27,717 nucleotides of DNA. Source: an uncultured SAR324 cluster bacterium (GTDB lineage Bacteria; SAR324; NAC60-12). Below the pieces are notes generated by a model. It saw only the letters and a program-made list of their open reading frames with translations. It searched no databases and had not been told where the DNA came from. Within the stretch, counting starts at the first letter, position 1. Every line of letters begins with the position of its first letter. Made by a program: the position numbers and the translations under genes. The DNA lies in contig CABXOR010000024.1 in NCBI GenBank assembly GCA_902513935.1, positions 1 through 27,717 of the forward strand. Direction: 5' to 3'. Shown piece after piece: positions 1-9,565 of the stretch.

Positions 1-388
1 CAGGATCGCAGGTTATAACCTCGTTTTTCCAGGCAAACATATTGCCCATTGTGCGCAACTGTTTTTGCATGCGTTCAATGTTGGCATATGTCCACGATTT
101 TGGATGGATATTATTTTGAATCGCAGCATTTTCTGCAGGCAGACCAAATGAGTCAAAACCAATAGGAAAAAAAACCTCGTTGCCCTGCATTTTCATAAAA
201 CGCGCATAGCTGTCTGAAGGAGCCATCGCATACCAGTGACCAATGTGCAGATCCCCCGAAGGATATGGGAGCATAGTCAGCATGTAATATTTGGGTTTTT
301 CCGAAGCAAAATCAAAGTCCAGCAAACCTTGCTCTTCCCAGTAGTTTTGCCATTTGGTTTCGATTTCTTGCGGGAGGTATTCCTGCAT
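1..388 (-). CDS. leuS: Leucyl-tRNA synthetase, N-terminal part (cut by window edge)
   Basis: Class I aminoacyl-tRNA synthetase that charges tRNA-Leu with leucine in the cytoplasm. Only the first ~129 residues are in the window; the gene runs off the left edge. Translation from the ATG at 386-388 begins MQEYLPQEIETKWQNYW. It contains the class I 'HIGH' signature as HIGH inside GDLHIGHWYAMAPSD (around residues 46-60), followed by the LeuRS-type block GFDSFGLPAENAAI. These are the standard LeuRS N-terminal landmarks, and the start matches the usual family start. It lies downstream of metF with a 108-bp gap, on the same strand. I see no strong Shine-Dalgarno sequence in front of the ATG. No oddity is visible in the part present. 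Confidence 0.96.
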   Translation of the reverse strand, partial: MQEYLPQEIETKWQNYWEEQGLLDFDFASEKPKYYMLTMLPYPSGDLHIGHWYAMAPSDSYARFMKMQGNEVFFPIGFDSFGLPAENAAIQNNIHPKSWTYANIERMQKQLRTMGNMFAWKNEVITCDP

Positions 389-496
389 GGTTTTATCTTG
401 AAGGTAATGAATTTTAGAAATGTATTGAATGACTTAAACGTTTTATTCTGCGAAGAATTGCGGAAAAATACAATCGAAAAGGTAAGATAAGATCAA

Positions 497-1390
497 TCAA
501 AGGTGAGGAGTACTGATTGTGCCGGATGCGTCTTTAAGTATTGGTCCCAAACGTTCTACAGTTGACAGTCGGTTAAGTGCATAAAGATGAACCCCTTCTA
601 CACCTTCCTGGAGCAGTTCTTCAAACTGATTTTCAACGTGATCAAAACCGATTTCCCGTGATGCTTCCGGATCGGTTTCATTTTTGATCAGGGCTTGAGC
701 CAAATCTTCAGGAATACTGACACCGCACATTTTCGACATGTGTTTAGTTGCTTTCCAGTTTGACGGAGGAAGTATACCGGCAACCAAAGGAACGTTCACG
801 CCTTCCCTGCGTAGTTGGTCTCTCCAGTGTAAAAAATGAGTGTTTCCCAGAAAAAACTGAGTTATAACAAATTCTGCTCCAGCATCAATTTTTTCGTGCA
901 AATGTTTGCGGTCATCGTCTTTGTCCGGATTTTCCACATGGCCTTCGGGATAACCTGCGGCACCTATTCCAAAATCCCTGTGTTCCCGAATTGCAGTAAT
1001 TAGTTCACTTGCATAATGATAACCGCCTTTTGGCTGAACAAAATGTTTGGTTCCAGCAGTAGGGTCACCACGTAAAGCCATGACGTTTGTTATCTCACTG
1101 TTTTTGAGATTGCTAAGAACCACATCAATCTCTCCTACAGTGTGCGCGACACATGTTAAGTGTGCCATGGCCGGAACGTCCAGATCATGATGGATGTGGG
1201 CTGCTAGCTCATGCGTATTTTCACGGGATGTTCCGCCGGCACCATAAGTTACAGAAAAATAATCTGGGGTACAAGATTTAAAGGCTTCCAAAGTTGTTTT
1301 AAGTTTTTCCATACCCTTCGCTGTTTTGGGTGGAAAAATTTCAATTGAAAAAACAAAGTCTTTCTTTTTGTATAGTTCAATCAAGTGCAT
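497..1390 (-). CDS. metF: 5,10-methylenetetrahydrofolate reductase
   Basis: Flavin-dependent enzyme that reduces 5,10-methylene-THF to 5-methyl-THF, the methyl donor for methionine synthase. The 297-residue length is normal for bacterial MetF. Family landmarks seen: FSIEIFPPKT near the N-terminus, DYFSVTYGAGGTSRENT (FAD/folate barrel), AHLTCV, NVMALRGDP, and AAGYPEGH in the middle. It lies directly downstream of metH (207-bp gap), which uses its product, so the pair is a metabolic unit even if not strictly one transcript. The gap to metH contains a palindromic intergenic repeat. No signs of damage. Confidence 0.96.
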   Translation of the reverse strand: MHLIELYKKKDFVFSIEIFPPKTAKGMEKLKTTLEAFKSCTPDYFSVTYGAGGTSRENTHELAAHIHHDLDVPAMAHLTCVAHTVGEIDVVLSNLKNSEITNVMALRGDPTAGTKHFVQPKGGYHYASELITAIREHRDFGIGAAGYPEGHVENPDKDDDRKHLHEKIDAGAEFVITQFFLGNTHFLHWRDQLRREGVNVPLVAGILPPSNWKATKHMSKMCGVSIPEDLAQALIKNETDPEASREIGFDHVENQFEELLQEGVEGVHLYALNRLSTVERLGPILKDASGTISTPHL

Positions 1391-1440
1391 GGTTTACCAT
1401 TTTTAATATAAAGAATTAGACGCTTTCAATTCTTCTCATT

Positions 1441-1543
1441 CGTCATTCAGGGCGAAGCATAGAGCCGGAATCGAGGGGGAACGTTTCAAAACTTGTATTC
1501 AAGCTGACTGAGGATCTGAATCCCAGATCAGGTCCGGGATGAC
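1441..1543. repeat. Intergenic palindromic repeat with GTCAT/ATGAC ends
   Basis: The metH-metF gap holds a segment that starts CGTCATTC and ends CCGGGATGAC, so its ends are imperfect inverted copies. The right arm contains an ATCCC/GGGAT stem, and 'CCGGAATC' and 'GTCCGGGAT' blocks resemble the short dispersed intergenic repeats known from many proteobacterial genomes (general knowledge, not a database match). It could fold into a long hairpin and act as a transcript end or stabiliser between metH and metF. Only one copy is visible in this window. Confidence 0.5.
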
Positions 1544-1597
1544 AAAAGAGAAACTTTTTCTTAATCTTTAACTTAGCGCTCTTAATGTCCTTAGTGG

Positions 1598-4500
1598 CTA
1601 AAATTTCAAACGTGAATCATAACCCAAAACAGGAGCCAGCCAGCGTTCAACTTCTGACACTGACATTTTTTTACGACTGGCATAGTCTTCAACTTGATCC
1701 CTGTCGATCTTGCCCACTGCAAAATAGCGTGATTCCGGATGCGCGTAATACATCCCGGAAACCGAACTGGCCGGATACATTGAGTTGCTTTCAGTGAGTT
1801 TAATTCCGCTGCGTTTTTCGGCATCCAGCAATTCAAACAGGATCTGTTTTTCTGTGTGATCGGGTTGAGCGGGATATCCCGGAGCAGGACGAATGCCCCT
1901 GTACTTTTCACTTACCAAATCTTCCAGCTTCAGATTTTCCTTCCTGCCGTAACCCCATTCATCCCGAACCTGTTTGTGCATGTATTCGGCAAGCGCTTCA
2001 GCTAAACGGTCCCCAATAGCTTTTACAAGAATTGCATTGTAATCGTCGAGTTGTTTTTCAAAACTTCGGGCAAGTTCTTCCACTTCCGCGCCGCTTGTAA
2101 GGGCGAATCCTCCCAAATAATCTGCACGTCCGGAATCTTTGGTTGCGATAAAATCGGACAAAGCCTGGTTTGGTTTGTCATCTGCTTTAGCTGTTTGTTG
2201 ACGTAAAGTATGGAATGTAGTTTGAACTTTTTTACGTGATTCATCGGAGTAAATCAAAATATCATCACCGTCACTGTTTGCGGGGAAAAAACCGATCACG
2301 GCTTTTGGCTGAAAGCTCCGCTTTTCAACAATGTCCCTCAAAAGGCTTTGTGCGTCCTCAAAAAGTTTGCTGGCTTCCGTGCCTAATTTTGGGTCGGTAA
2401 GAATTTTGGGGTAGCGTCCTTTCATCTCCCAGGTGTAAAAGAAAGGTGTCCAATCGATATACTCTATCAGTGTTTCCACTTCAACCTCGTAGTCCCGCAA
2501 TCCAAGAAAGGCCGGCTTGTCAATAGTACAATTATTCCAGTCAAAAGGTGTTCGGTTTGCGCGTGCGTCTTGAATGGAAAGTAATTTGCGTTCGCTGTTT
2601 CGATCCAGATAAGCTTTTCTGTGCCGTTCATGTTCTTGAAAGAGGTCCTCTGCGGCTTGTACTTTTTGGTCAGGATTCAATAATTTTCGGATAACTCCGG
2701 CTGCTCTTGAGGCATCCGGAACATAGGCCACTGGCTGGTCGTAATGAGGTGCAATTTTAACCGCGGTGTGCACTGGGCTCGTGGTTGCCCCGCCGATTAA
2801 AAGCGGCAGAGTAAAACCTTCACGTTTCATTTCGCCGGCTACATGTACCATTTCATCCAGAGACGGAGTGATCAATCCGGAAAGTCCAATCACGTCAGCC
2901 TGATGCTCACGTGCTGCTTCCAATATTTTTTCGCAGGGTACCATCACGTCTAAATCAATGACCTCGAAATTGTTACAACCCAAAACGACACCCACAATAT
3001 TTTTACCAATATCGTGAACATCACCTTTCACAGTGGCCATCACAATTTTAGGCATGTTAATCACCTCGGAAGACTGTTTCTTTTCTTCCTCCATAAACGG
3101 TTCAAGGTAGGCTACTGCCTGCTTCATCACACGTGCGCTTTTCACGACCTGCGGCAAAAACATTTTGCCGTCACCAAAAAGGTCACCCACAACTTTCATA
3201 CCCGCCATCAAAGGCCCTTCAATCACTTCCAAAGCAAGATCAAAATTATTGCGAATTTCTTCGGTGTCAGCTACGATATGTTCAGTTATGCCCCTCACCA
3301 AAGCATGAATGATACGTTCTTCAACTGTTCCTTCACGCCATTTTGTGTCTTTTACAATTTTACGTGTACCTTCGGCTTTGTAGCTTTCGGCAAAATCAAT
3401 CAGTCTTTCAGTTGCGTCTTTTCTACGGTTGAGTAGGACATCTTCGACAAGTTCCAGCAAATCTTTTGGAATTTCCTCGTAGACATTCAGCATGCCAGCG
3501 TTAACAATAGCCATGTCGAGACCGGCGTGAATCGCGTGATACAAAAAAGCAGAGTGCATTGCTTCTCGGACAGGATTATTCCCCCGGAACGAAAACGAAA
3601 TGTTGCTCACTCCACCACTGACCAGCGCTCCGGGACAGCATTCTTTAATTTGTATTACTGCTTCAATGAAAGCCACCGCATAGTCGTTGTGTTCCTCCAT
3701 TCCAGTGGCCACAGTCAAAATATTTGGATCAAAAATAATGTCGTGCGGAGAAAAACCAACGTTTTCAGTAAGCAATTTAAAGGCTCGGCTGCAAACTTCA
3801 ACTTTGCGTTCAAGCAGTGTTGCCTGCCCTTCTTCATCAAATGCCATCACTACTGCCGATGCGCCGTATTTGCGAATTTCCCGCGCCTGCATCAGGAAAT
3901 TTTCCTCACCCTCCTTGAGGCTGATGGAGTTAACCACTCCCTTGCCCTGGATGCACTTCAATCCGGCTTCGATTACGGACCATTTGGAACTGTCAATCAT
4001 AATTGGTACACGGGCAATGTCCGGCTCAACTGCAATCAAGTTGAGAAAATGTGTCATTGATTTTTCTCCGTCCAGTAATCCTTCATCGAAGTTAATATCA
4101 ATAAAATTTGCACCAGATTCCACTTGTTGACGGGCGATGGCTAGCCCGGATTCAAAATCATCATCCAAAATGAGTTTCCGGAACTTGGGAGAACCCATGA
4201 TATTTGTTCGTTCACCGATCATCAAAAATCCGATATCAGGATTGATGTTCAGAGGTTCCAATCCGGAATAAAACGGAATTCCTTCCGTTGCTAAAGCAGG
4301 ACCCGAATTATTTTCAGGAGTTTTCCCGAAACGATGTTTCAGCAGAGGGTTTAATTTTCTTGGAACAAAATGAGAAATTTTATCGGCCAGTGCTTTGATA
4401 TGTGCCGGGGTTGTGCCGCAGCAACCGCCCATGAGATTGGCCCATCCTTCGTGCGCAAATTCTGCCATGATGCCGGCAAACTCTTCAGGTGTTTGTTCGT

Positions 4501-5377
4501 ATTCTCCCATGGCGTTCGGCAATCCGGCATTTGGGTAAACACCTACGGGAAATTCAGAAAAATGAGCCAGTTCTTCAACAAACGGACGCATTTCCTTCGC
4601 ACCGAGGGCACAGTTTATTCCTAAAAACAGAGGCTTGGCGTGATGGATGGAATTGTAAAAGGCATCCAGAGTTTGCCCTGAGAGTGTACGTCCGGAAGCA
4701 TCTGTAATCGTTACGGAAAGAAAAACTGGCAGACGTATTCCGGTTTTTTCAAAATAGCTTTCCAAGGCATAAATGCCGGCTTTCATATTCAACGTGTCAA
4801 AACTCGTTTCCAGCAGTAGAATATCCACTCCGCCTTCAATCAATGCAATCGCTTGTTCACGATACGCCTCAGCGATCTGGTCGAATGTCACCGCGCGGTA
4901 GGCCGGATTGTTTACATCCGGAGACATGGAACAAGTACGGTTTGTAGGTCCTATCGATCCGGCGACAAAAATGGGGTGACCTGACTGAATTTCCTCTGCC
5001 GTTTGTCCGGATTGAAAACTTTCTACTGCTTTACGTGCGGTTGCTACTGCAGCCCGGTTGATTTCTGCAACGCTTTTTCCCAGGTTATAGTCAGCCTGCG
5101 AGATTCGATTTGCATTAAAAGTATTGGTTCCCAAAATGTCCGTGCCTGCCTTTAAAAATTCTAAATGAATTTTTTCAATTACGTCCGGACGTGTAATAGA
5201 AAGAAGGTCATTGTTGCCTTTAAGCGGTGAAGGATGTTCCAGAAAAGAAGTGCCGCGGAAATCTTCTTCCCTGAGATCTTGTTGCTGAATCATTGTGCCC
5301 ATTGCGCCATCAAACACGATAATTTTTTGTTCCAACATGTTTAAAAGCCTGACGGCACTTGGTTTCGTATAATTCAT
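1598..5377 (-). CDS. metH: Cobalamin-dependent methionine synthase
   Basis: Transfers the methyl group from 5-methyl-THF to homocysteine through enzyme-bound cobalamin. Full-length at 1259 residues with all four modules in order: homocysteine-binding barrel (about 1-340) with the zinc cysteines C256, C319 and C320 (INCALGA and [12 protein letters not shown]); pterin-binding barrel (about 380-640, GERTNIMG at 388-395); B12 cap and binding domain with the DVHDIG lower-ligand motif at 786-791 (H788) and [13 protein letters not shown]; and the SAM-binding reactivation domain (about 950-1259) with [12 protein letters not shown] at 1163-1174. No ribosome-binding site is obvious before the chosen ATG. 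An in-frame ATG at 5336-5338 (residue 14) is an alternative start. Downstream is metF; upstream is a putative ArsR-type regulator fused to a methyltransferase. Confidence 0.97.
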   Translation of the reverse strand: MNYTKPSAVRLLNMLEQKIIVFDGAMGTMIQQQDLREEDFRGTSFLEHPSPLKGNNDLLSITRPDVIEKIHLEFLKAGTDILGTNTFNANRISQADYNLGKSVAEINRAAVATARKAVESFQSGQTAEEIQSGHPIFVAGSIGPTNRTCSMSPDVNNPAYRAVTFDQIAEAYREQAIALIEGGVDILLLETSFDTLNMKAGIYALESYFEKTGIRLPVFLSVTITDASGRTLSGQTLDAFYNSIHHAKPLFLGINCALGAKEMRPFVEELAHFSEFPVGVYPNAGLPNAMGEYEQTPEEFAGIMAEFAHEGWANLMGGCCGTTPAHIKALADKISHFVPRKLNPLLKHRFGKTPENNSGPALATEGIPFYSGLEPLNINPDIGFLMIGERTNIMGSPKFRKLILDDDFESGLAIARQQVESGANFIDINFDEGLLDGEKSMTHFLNLIAVEPDIARVPIMIDSSKWSVIEAGLKCIQGKGVVNSISLKEGEENFLMQAREIRKYGASAVVMAFDEEGQATLLERKVEVCSRAFKLLTENVGFSPHDIIFDPNILTVATGMEEHNDYAVAFIEAVIQIKECCPGALVSGGVSNISFSFRGNNPVREAMHSAFLYHAIHAGLDMAIVNAGMLNVYEEIPKDLLELVEDVLLNRRKDATERLIDFAESYKAEGTRKIVKDTKWREGTVEERIIHALVRGITEHIVADTEEIRNNFDLALEVIEGPLMAGMKVVGDLFGDGKMFLPQVVKSARVMKQAVAYLEPFMEEEKKQSSEVINMPKIVMATVKGDVHDIGKNIVGVVLGCNNFEVIDLDVMVPCEKILEAAREHQADVIGLSGLITPSLDEMVHVAGEMKREGFTLPLLIGGATTSPVHTAVKIAPHYDQPVAYVPDASRAAGVIRKLLNPDQKVQAAEDLFQEHERHRKAYLDRNSERKLLSIQDARANRTPFDWNNCTIDKPAFLGLRDYEVEVETLIEYIDWTPFFYTWEMKGRYPKILTDPKLGTEASKLFEDAQSLLRDIVEKRSFQPKAVIGFFPANSDGDDILIYSDESRKKVQTTFHTLRQQTAKADDKPNQALSDFIATKDSGRADYLGGFALTSGAEVEELARSFEKQLDDYNAILVKAIGDRLAEALAEYMHKQVRDEWGYGRKENLKLEDLVSEKYRGIRPAPGYPAQPDHTEKQILFELLDAEKRSGIKLTESNSMYPASSVSGMYYAHPESRYFAVGKIDRDQVEDYASRKKMSVSEVERWLAPVLGYDSRLKF

Positions 5378-5528
5378 TATATTATTATTTATTGTTTCTG
5401 GAGCGCTGTACTAACCTATCCTTTGTTTTACTTTCAAAAGTACTAATTGTCGCAAAAATTTTGTCTTCTACTGAGAGTAATAGCGATTTAAGGTGAAGAA
5501 TGCGACTAATCAATTTGTGGGATTTAGA

Positions 5529-6485
5529 TTAAGTTTTCCTTCCTGCAGCAAGAATAATTTGAAATAATTCTTCTCGGCGAAAAGGTAAAATTTGTGAGTA
5601 AAGATTACTAAATCCTGCTGTCTGCATAAAATCATGCAAAGTCTCTTTTTCAAATCCAAGCCATTTGTGACCAAGTTTTTCCAGTACCCATTCTTTACTG
5701 TGCGTAGCGAGTTCCATTACCAGTACCTTTCCTCCCGGACGTAAAATACGTGCGGCTTCCTGAAAACCTCTCTGCGGGTTATCAAGATGATGAAGTGACT
5801 GTGAAAAGAAAACTACATCTAAGGATTCCTCAGGCAAAGACAAATTACCTACGTCTTCAGCCAGCAATTTTATGTTTTGGAGCCCAAGGCGATCTATACG
5901 CTGTCGAGCTGAGGCAAGCATATCAGGATTAAAATCAACACCTATTACTCGAGTAGCAAATTTAGCCATTTCCACTGTGAGCGTTCCGTCTCCACAGCCA
6001 AGGTCTATAATTTCCAGTTCTGAAGTAGCAGAGGAAAATCCTGATTTGTTTTCTCCATTCTGACCCAGAAGTATTCCGAGGAGGCGCGACCAGGCAAACC
6101 AAGATTGTCCAGGTTCAAGAAGACGTTCATTTAAACCACCACCGCTTATTTCTCGTTGACGCAATACCTCATGTAATCGTACCCTATCGTTGTTGTGGTC
6201 TTTTATGTTTGAAAGTTGCTCCTGTAAATATTTCCAAAGCAGGTGGAGTTCACTATCGAGAGATTCTTTTTGTGCAAATTGATAATATGTCCAAATGCCC
6301 TCTTTTCGTTCCTGCAACAACTTCATTTTTCGCAAATGACTCAAATGCCTGGAAATACCCGATTGCGCCATTCCTAAAATTGTTGTAAGTTCGCTGACAT
6401 TCAACGGCGTCTGTGAGACCAATATCAAAATTCTGAGACGTGTTTCGTCTCCCAGTAATCTTAAAACTTGTACAATGTTTGTCAT
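5529..6485 (-). CDS. ArsR-type winged-helix regulator fused to a SAM methyltransferase
   Basis: Two-domain protein of 318 residues. Residues 1-90 are an ArsR/SmtB-type winged helix (LGDETRLRIL at 11-20, recognition helix region SGISRHLSHLRKMKLL at 42-57). No CxC-type metal site is visible, so metal sensing is unlikely. Residues ~155-310 are a class I methyltransferase with motif I DLGCGDGTL (161-169), the acidic loop GVDFNPDML (182-190), SQSLHHLDNP and a post-motif ILRPGGKVLVMEL, close to UbiE/Methyltransf_11 proteins. Fusions of this layout are known in proteobacteria, often near methionine-cycle genes. Here it sits 151 bp upstream of metH on the same strand. Inference: it senses S-adenosyl-compounds and controls metH/metF. 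The methylated substrate, if any, is unknown. Confidence 0.85.
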   Translation of the reverse strand: MTNIVQVLRLLGDETRLRILILVSQTPLNVSELTTILGMAQSGISRHLSHLRKMKLLQERKEGIWTYYQFAQKESLDSELHLLWKYLQEQLSNIKDHNNDRVRLHEVLRQREISGGGLNERLLEPGQSWFAWSRLLGILLGQNGENKSGFSSATSELEIIDLGCGDGTLTVEMAKFATRVIGVDFNPDMLASARQRIDRLGLQNIKLLAEDVGNLSLPEESLDVVFFSQSLHHLDNPQRGFQEAARILRPGGKVLVMELATHSKEWVLEKLGHKWLGFEKETLHDFMQTAGFSNLYSQILPFRREELFQIILAAGRKT

Positions 6486-6529
6486 GTATTTATTGTTTAA
6501 AAAGGTCAGAATGTCTTGTCTTTTCCCTT

Positions 6530-6557
6530 AAATCATCATATATCAATACAATGATTT
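6530..6557. promoter_or_regulatory. Candidate operator, inverted repeat upstream of the ArsR-methyltransferase gene
   Basis: AAATCAT at 6530-6536 and ATGATTT at 6551-6557 form a 7-bp inverted repeat with a 14-bp AT-rich centre; inner ATATCA/TGAT half-sites strengthen the dyad. It begins 45 bp upstream of the start codon, where a promoter would be expected. ArsR-family dimers bind dyads of this general kind, so autoregulation is plausible, but this is inferred from position and symmetry only. Confidence 0.4.
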
Positions 6558-6781
6558 ATATATTAAGGCAAGCAATAAATTGCCCTTTTCTGCTTCGAGG
6601 GTCTATTATTTGGGAGGAATAGGAATTGAAGTTGATTCGAAATTATTTAAATTCCAATGATGACAGTGGAATTTAGCAGAATGAAGGGGGGAAGTTGTTA
6701 GACCTAATAAAGAGAGGTAATTTTTCTCTAACGAATTATGGCTCAGCAGTCTCTTCTTGTAAAAAAACAGGAGTCAAATTG

Positions 6782-7549
6782 TCAGCCTCTGCTGAAAACC
6801 CATTTATCTGCCTGGCTTAGTTCAAGGTTGAAATGGTAACCATCATAATCAAAATTTTGTAATCCTTCTGCTTTCTGTATATTGTGGTCTATGGCATAGC
6901 GCACCATTAAACCTCGAGCTTTTTTTGCAAAAAAACTTATCATTTTATATTTGCCGTTTTTCCAGTCTTTAAACTCAGGTGTAATTAAACGACCGTCCAA
7001 GTTCTTCTTTTGTACTGATTTAAAGTATTCATTTGAAGCAAGGTTGATTAAAACCGGCTCATCTTGTTTTGCCAATAATACATTTAATGCATCAGTAATC
7101 TTCTCACCCCAAAATTGATACAAATTTTCACTTTTTCTTGTTTTCAGCTTCAGCCCCATTTCCAGGCGATAGGGCTGCATCAAGTCAAGCGGCCGCAACA
7201 AACCGTAAAGTCCTGACAGAATGCGCAGATGCGACTGGGTATAAGCCAAACGGTTTTCAGAAAGTGCAGGTGCGTCAAGACCTGTATAAACATCTCCTTT
7301 GAAAGCTAGAACGGCTTGTTTGGCATTTTCGACGGAAAAGGGTAATTTCCATTGATTAAAACGTTCAACATTGAGTTCAGCAATATTCTGACTGACCTGC
7401 ATCAGTTCCATCAAATCCAGAAAAGACTTCTGCTTCAGAACTTTAACCAGTTCAGAAGATTTTTCCAGATTATCTGGAATACTGAAGCTGTCAGTACTAG
7501 CAGGAGTTTCATAATCCACCGTTTTAGACGGTGAAAGGAGCATTAGCAT
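6782..7549 (-). CDS. yaaA: YaaA family peroxide-stress protein (UPF0246)
   Basis: Single-domain protein of 255 residues, the usual length for the YaaA/UPF0246 (DUF328) family. Family landmarks are the N-terminal LLSPSKTVDYE, the central block YTQSHLRILSGLYGLLRPLD followed by QPYRLEMG, and INLASNEYFKSV. In E. coli YaaA limits intracellular free iron and DNA damage during hydrogen peroxide stress and binds DNA; that role is carried over from the family, not shown here. It is a free-standing gene: 168 bp from rppH upstream and 296 bp from the ArsR-methyltransferase gene downstream. The start is the ATG at 7547-7549, matching the conserved N-terminus. Confidence 0.93.
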   Translation of the reverse strand: MLMLLSPSKTVDYETPASTDSFSIPDNLEKSSELVKVLKQKSFLDLMELMQVSQNIAELNVERFNQWKLPFSVENAKQAVLAFKGDVYTGLDAPALSENRLAYTQSHLRILSGLYGLLRPLDLMQPYRLEMGLKLKTRKSENLYQFWGEKITDALNVLLAKQDEPVLINLASNEYFKSVQKKNLDGRLITPEFKDWKNGKYKMISFFAKKARGLMVRYAIDHNIQKAEGLQNFDYDGYHFNLELSQADKWVFSRG

Positions 7550-7717
7550 TGAATTGCCTTTATATGATTATTTCCTTCTATGATATAATTATCTACATGC
7601 ATTGAAATTTGAACAATTGCAGTTTACTTAGTATAGCAAACGTGTTCAAATTCAAAACAATTATTTTTGGAAGGAGCTTCAGATTATCTGCTGTTTTTAT
7701 GAGCAAATCAAATTAAA

Positions 7718-8230
7718 TCACAAAATCCCCAAATATCGCAAACCTTTACGGTATGCCTTGCGCTTGAAAGGAACAACTTTCTTTAATCCCAGGCGGGGTG
7801 AGATCCATTGGAAGGCATCGAATTCAATGGGTTGATGGGAAAAATTAATTTTCTCAGTGTCACAATTCAACTGTAGAAGAAACCAACGTTGCTGTTGGCC
7901 GCGGTAAGGTCTCCATTCAGGTTGTTTATGAAGAATATGCAGCATTTTGAGAGGATAGTAGTAACGAACTCTTTTTTCAGCAACCCGGATGATTGAAACA
8001 TCATTGGTGCCAATTTCTTCTTCAAGTTCACGAAAAAGTGTCTCTTCTTCAGATTCCCCTGGGTCAATCCCTCCTTGGGGGAATTGCCAATTCCATCTTA
8101 ACTGTCCTCCATCTGACAATAGTTCTGATTTTTCATTTCTTTTGGCAATTCGCCTGAACATCAGAACTTTTTTATTTGTTGGATGCATTATCACCGCCGC
8201 AACATTTGGTCTGAAACTTTTTGCTGTCAT
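7718..8230 (-). CDS. rppH: RNA pyrophosphohydrolase (Nudix)
   Basis: Nudix hydrolase that removes pyrophosphate from the 5' end of mRNAs and so triggers RNase E-dependent decay. 170 residues, typical for RppH. The complete Nudix box lies at residues 53-75 (GGIDPGE, then RELEEEIGT, fitting G-x5-E-x7-REU-x-EE-x-G). Other RppH-type blocks are FRPNVAAVI at the N-terminus, WQFPQGGIDPGE, and PEWRPYRGQQQRWFLL. The start codon overlaps the stop of the upstream acidic ORF by one base (TAATG), implying translational coupling. It is the last gene of the flagellin A-mnmE cluster. Confidence 0.93.
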   Translation of the reverse strand: MTAKSFRPNVAAVIMHPTNKKVLMFRRIAKRNEKSELLSDGGQLRWNWQFPQGGIDPGESEEETLFRELEEEIGTNDVSIIRVAEKRVRYYYPLKMLHILHKQPEWRPYRGQQQRWFLLQLNCDTEKINFSHQPIEFDAFQWISPRLGLKKVVPFKRKAYRKGLRYLGIL

Positions 8231-9135
8231 TACTTTATTTCAAGAAAATATTGATGTTCGCGGATTTTATTAATCACATCATGAACAGGAATATCCGGAA
8301 AGTTTTCCCATTCCATCAGTTTAAATAAATATTTTTTCAGGCGTCCACGGGACAATCCACGATTTTCCCATTGTGAATATATTTCTTCGTAACCAACCGG
8401 TAATGGTCTGCCGTCTAAATTTTTACGCATCAGGAACTTAAGCGTGCTGTCAGGATAATTAGCTACAAAATTGCTCATTGATTTTTGATCAATCCGGCCA
8501 TCTCCAAAGACTACATCATTTTCCTCACTATTGTCTCCTTGCAATCCTTCTTCTTCAAGTTCATGTCCATCATCATCAATACCTTCAAATAATGAAGCAG
8601 CCGATTTGCCTTTGGTAGATTCTTCTGATTCTTCAGAACTTTTTTCAGTTTCTATTATCAGACTATTTTCTTTCGAAATATCCTCAGACACACTGACCGA
8701 AACCTTATCTTCCACTTCAGCTGATTCAGTGTTTATTTCAGGCATCAGAGCATCTTCTTCTGTAACAAGACTTTCCGATGATTCCTTTTCAGTAGTTTCA
8801 CTTTCGGGGACCATCAGGGTGTGGTCGCTTACAAGTGGAAACTTTGGTGCAGGAATTTCAGGTACATAAGCAGGTACAACAAAACGGCCGGCACGACCCT
8901 GCTGCACATTATCTACAACAGGATCGTAAGCAGAAATGTCTTCGATCAGTCCCCTAATATCTTTAGGAGTAACCCAGTTCAGGGGACTGCGTTTGGGTGG
9001 ACGCAAGTATTGACGTGCGTCCTGAATCGCATCAGCAGAAAGACTTAGAGTTTCGCTGGCAGATTTGTCTGCTGGAGAGTCTGTCTGTTGAAAATCGGCT
9101 AACAGAGACTCAATTTGGTAAGCAGAAAAAAGCAT
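8230..9135 (-). CDS. Unrecognised acidic protein with structured ends
   Basis: 301 residues; I do not recognise a family. The N-terminal ~110 residues look ordered (SAYQIESLLADFQQ, LRPPKRSPLNWVTPKDIRG, GRAGRFVVPAYVPEIP). Residues ~115-215 are a low-complexity Glu/Ser/Asp-rich stretch, probably a flexible acidic linker. The last ~85 residues are balanced or basic and helical (FVANYPDSTLKFLMRKNLDG, GLSRGRLKKYLFKLMEWENF). No signal peptide or membrane segment is visible. It lies 24 bp after the small coiled-coil gene and overlaps rppH by one base, so it is clearly translated within this operon. The neighbours (MnmE, RppH, flagellin) suggest a link to RNA metabolism or motility, but no function can be stated. 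Confidence 0.8.
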   Translation of the reverse strand: MLFSAYQIESLLADFQQTDSPADKSASETLSLSADAIQDARQYLRPPKRSPLNWVTPKDIRGLIEDISAYDPVVDNVQQGRAGRFVVPAYVPEIPAPKFPLVSDHTLMVPESETTEKESSESLVTEEDALMPEINTESAEVEDKVSVSVSEDISKENSLIIETEKSSEESEESTKGKSAASLFEGIDDDGHELEEEGLQGDNSEENDVVFGDGRIDQKSMSNFVANYPDSTLKFLMRKNLDGRPLPVGYEEIYSQWENRGLSRGRLKKYLFKLMEWENFPDIPVHDVINKIREHQYFLEIK

Positions 9136-9159
9136 TTTTCACTATGAATAATGTTGTGT

Positions 9160-9561
9160 TTAAGTTGTCATGTTTTTAATTAAAGGCCTTTGCCTAGTAG
9201 TATCTTTTCGATACTGCATTTGATTGCTTATTTGAGCAATTTGTAATGAGACAGCATTTTTTTCACGGCCTACTATTTTTTCAAAATCCTGTTCTGAGAG
9301 CAGTAGTTTTTCAAGTAAATCCTGAATATTATCATCAAGTATTTGTTCTTCCTGCCCTAAGGGACGGTTGTATTTCTTGTCCCACTTTTCCCGCAAAGGA
9401 TCTAACTTTTGCAGTTCATCAAAGTAGCTATCTTTTTGTTTCAAGAGCTCGTCCAGTGCGACCGCATCCGATTCTGCAAATTGGCGCTGTGATAATTCCA
9501 GAAGCTTCCTTAAAAGGAACTCTTGTTTTTCAAGCAGTAGTTTCAATTCGCTGTCTGTCAT
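9160..9561 (-). CDS. Small coiled-coil protein, possibly FlgN/FliT-like flagellar chaperone
   Basis: 133 residues from the ATG at 9559-9561, which lies 4 bp after the mnmE stop codon. A longer reading from 9630 would overlap mnmE by 65 bp and is less likely. The protein is almost entirely helical and charged with heptad-like Leu spacing (LKLLLEKQEFLLRKLLELSQ, then SDAVALDELLKQKDSYFDELQKL, and LLLSEQDFEKIVGREKNAV). Size, lack of Cys and an 'export-chaperone-like' early segment with a mid-protein DxxALDELLKxKDxxFxEL block recall FlgN/FliT proteins that keep hook-associated proteins or FliD soluble. The neighbouring flagellin A gene supports this. The assignment is tentative; an unrelated coiled-coil adaptor is possible. 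Confidence 0.75.
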   Translation of the reverse strand: MTDSELKLLLEKQEFLLRKLLELSQRQFAESDAVALDELLKQKDSYFDELQKLDPLREKWDKKYNRPLGQEEQILDDNIQDLLEKLLLSEQDFEKIVGREKNAVSLQIAQISNQMQYRKDTTRQRPLIKNMTT

Positions 9562-9565
9562 TTGT

